Origin: Acridotheres tristis
Taxonomy: Eukaryota; Chordata; Aves; Passeriformes; Sturnidae
Reading direction: 5' to 3'
Assembly: GCA_037013685.1 (NCBI GenBank)
Contig: CM072919.1
Span: 49,744,616-49,808,615 of the forward strand
Length of the DNA: 64,000 bases
The translations under genes and the position numbers were made by a program. Below, piece by piece: positions 62,601-64,000 of the stretch (the stretch's first letter is position 1; each line of letters opens with the position of its first letter). The notes beneath the pieces are model-generated. The model ran no database searches. It was not told the DNA's origin and saw only the letters and a list, made by a program, of their open reading frames with translations.

Positions 62601-62642
62601 GCTCTTTAAGAAGGTGTTCCTTCTTACCCACAGATAAAGAGC
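62601..62642 (-). other. Two-tier stem-loop in ERV leader
   Basis: Outer arms GCTCTTT (62,601-62,607) and AAAGAGC (62,636-62,642) and inner arms AAGAAGG (62,608-62,614) and CCTTCTT (62,619-62,625) pair perfectly. They enclose a 4-base loop, with a 10-base one-sided bulge. Location in the leader suggests a packaging or dimerisation element. Confidence 0.6.
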
Positions 62643-62657
62643 AAAACAATTCTTCTT

Positions 62658-62673
62658 GGAACCCTAAGGTTCC
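62658..62673 (-). other. 6-bp stem-loop in ERV leader
   Basis: GGAACC, loop CTAA, GGTTCC: a perfect 6-bp stem with a tetraloop, 15 bases from the larger stem-loop. Confidence 0.55.
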
Positions 62674-62879
62674 CCAAAACAAATTTACAATTTACAAAGT
62701 TATAATCTACAAACCCTCCTAGCACCTAACCCAGATGCTAAATACAATACCCTTTTATTCAGTCACTCATGTGCCTCCATTCCAAGGGTTCTCGGCTCTG
62801 ATACCTCTGGACCTCTGCTGGACCTTTCCGGGGCTGCTGGAAAGGCTTCAGTCCAGGGGGTTTTCCAGATGCCTTCCCT

Positions 62880-62897
62880 GTCCCATCTGGGTCACCA
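62880..62897 (-). promoter_or_regulatory. ERV primer binding site, tRNA-Trp-like
   Basis: On the minus strand TGGTGACCCAGATGGGAC begins 4 bases after the 5' LTR end. It matches the usual tRNA-Trp primer site in the first nine bases and at about 14 of 18 overall. The rest is drifted. No other common primer tRNA that I considered fits the TGGTGACCC start. Confidence 0.65.
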
Positions 62898-62901
62898 GCT
62901 C

Positions 62902-63257
62902 TGATGCCTTGAGGAGCTGGAACAGAGGATATACACAGAGTTGAGGGGAATAAAATGGGTATTTATTGAGAGGCCTACGAAAGGCCTACAAAATCCACAC
63001 CCTAGCAGGCCCCTGCCTGGATGGCTCCAAGATAGAAGCAAAGGAGGGCTTGGTCTCAAAATCCCACACTGTTATAGGTTTTGGTTCATTTGCATGAACC
63101 CGCCCCCTCTTTCCATGTTGTTTATGCTTAGGGCCTGAAGTTTGCAGAAACTGTCCTTGAGTTCTCAAATGGGATAGGACTGTTTTGTCTTCATTATCCT
63201 AGTACATCGGAAAAGCACATCCAAGCAGAATATAAAAACTTAAAACTTAAGGTATCA
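62902..63257 (-). mobile_element. ERV 5' LTR
   Basis: 356 bases, TGATGCC at one end and GGTATCA at the other (one mismatch in the terminal inverted repeat). AATAAA is kept on the minus strand. The TATA position (63,069-63,076) reads TATAACAG rather than TATAAAAG. Otherwise collinear with the 3' LTR. Confidence 0.95.
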
Positions 63258-63261
63258 CTCC
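63258..63261. repeat. Target site duplication of the ERV, right
   Basis: CTCC directly after the LTR, matching 57,416-57,419. Confidence 0.75.
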
Positions 63262-64000
63262 CTGGAGCCATCTAAATCTCCCACATTGCTCCCAGTGCTG
63301 ACCACTGCACACCTGACTGTCTGCTGTGAGCTTCCAGGTCCTGACAGGGCTCTGGGCTCTGGGATGCTGCTTGACTGTCCCTGAAAACAGACACAGCCCT
63401 GTAGGACCCAAACTAAAACTCAGTCCTGGATTTCCATCAATCACTGCTCCTGGTAATGGTATTTCTGTATATATTGCAGGAGAGAAAAAAATCACAGTGC
63501 TTCTTCAATAAAATATCTGACTGTTTTTTGAAGATTCTACTAGAACTGTGGAAACAGAAGCAGCAAATTTTGTGTTATAAAATGGTAAAGGAAGTGTCTA
63601 ATACATGGAGTAGTTTTGCGTTAAATATGAAAATTTCACCACATTAATCCACATAATTTAGAAATGTCACAAAAGAAGTTTTCTAGAATATGGATACAAT
63701 TAAAGAGGATATTTCATCTAGAATTAATACAGAAAATACAGTAATGGAAAATATACAGACCTTTCCATATATATATATATTTCTTATTAAATGCAACTCT
63801 TCTGTTCTGGTGAACTACGTTTAATATAATTTCACAGGATTGTGAAAAGCATACGTATGTAAATGTTTATTCCTCCCTCCTTAAGATAATTGAATATAAT
63901 TCTCTCTATTCTCTCTCTTTTTTTCTTTTTTTCTTTTTTTTTTTTTTTTTTAATATGAGGGCATAAGCAATTAAGATATTGTCTAAGGATACAGGAAATC
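63262..64000. other. Flanking sequence, GC-richer then AT-rich
   Basis: About 230 GC-richer bases next to the ERV resemble the character of the left flank (57,290-57,415), so the ERV probably interrupted one older GC-rich unit that I cannot name. The remainder is AT-rich with a TA run near 63,768 and a T-run at 63,917-63,951. No gene is recognised. Confidence 0.45.

Larger units (their letters stand above)
62558..62879 (-). other. ERV 5' leader
   Basis: Non-coding sequence between the primer binding site and the solo LTR insertion. It contains two strong candidate RNA hairpins (62,601-62,642 and 62,658-62,673). No start codon with a long frame lies here. Confidence 0.7.
57420..63257 (-). mobile_element. 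Gamma-like (class I) endogenous retrovirus, internally deleted and rearranged
   Basis: Two 356-base direct repeats bound 5.1 kb of interior. Their ends are TGATGCC...GGCATCA, flanked by CTCC duplications. On the minus strand the order is LTR, primer binding site, leader, decayed gag (matrix, proline-rich, capsid, nucleocapsid), protease remnant, Env transmembrane remnant, integrase C-terminal remnant, polypurine tract, LTR. The capsid region resembles MLV-type p30. Reverse transcriptase, RNase H, most of integrase and Env surface are not found. The interior is interrupted by a solo LTR of another family, a CR1 end and a long C tract. All frames are broken, so this is a non-autonomous fossil. 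Confidence 0.93.

Noticed and set aside
57416..63261. A potentially active provirus
   Set aside because: Polymerase is missing, every remaining gene has stops or frameshifts, and a foreign LTR interrupts leader and gag.

Overview
This window looks like a gene-poor, A+T-rich stretch of a bird genome. The diagnostic evidence is its repeats: several CR1 LINE fragments in both orientations, including ends carrying the CR1 terminal octamer-type repeat, and LTRs of types I recognise from avian class III (ERVL-like) elements. There are no bacterial-style operons, no tRNA or rRNA genes, no CRISPR array and no long intact cellular open reading frame. The species cannot be fixed from the sequence; a passerine-like bird is a reasonable guess only.

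Layout. Positions 1-7,140 are mostly unique AT-rich DNA with two short CR1 ends. A probable LTR-derived repeat with a long CTCTTT hexanucleotide tract lies near 7.1-8.1 kb. A GC-rich probable solo LTR with a hexamer array and a 29-bp minisatellite lies at 11.7-12.8 kb. The 13-21 kb interval is mostly unique, but a 14.6-14.9 kb minus-strand segment could be a terminal coding exon. At 21.5-22.9 kb an ERVL-like LTR is split by a younger, unrelated solo LTR. CR1 fragments and two abutting LTRs occupy 30-36.5 kb. A 400-bp GGAA/AAAG tract sits at 38.7-39.1 kb. CR1 fragments, a TCTA/GGAT compound microsatellite and another LTR-like fragment lie at 47.4-51.7 kb. A further CR1 copy is at 56.2-57.2 kb.

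The richest locus is 57,420-63,257, a minus-strand endogenous retrovirus of gamma-like (class I) type. It has two 356-bp LTRs differing at about 14 positions, 4-bp target duplications, a primer binding site that best fits tRNA-Trp, a polypurine tract and a decayed gag (matrix, proline-rich, capsid, nucleocapsid). It also has a protease remnant, an Env transmembrane remnant and a misplaced integrase C-terminal remnant. Reverse transcriptase, RNase H and the Env surface region are not visible. It is interrupted by a CR1 end, by a homopolymeric C tract of about 115 bases and by a second copy (about 98% identical) of the solo LTR seen at 21.8 kb. It cannot encode a working virus.

The parts do not work together as a cellular pathway. 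The window records successive retroelement insertion and decay in a gene desert or a very large intron. I found no convincing new biological system. The best leads are the retroviral RNA-structure candidates, the scrambled order of the ERV interior, the matched solo LTR pair, the inverted CR1-variant pair and the candidate exon.
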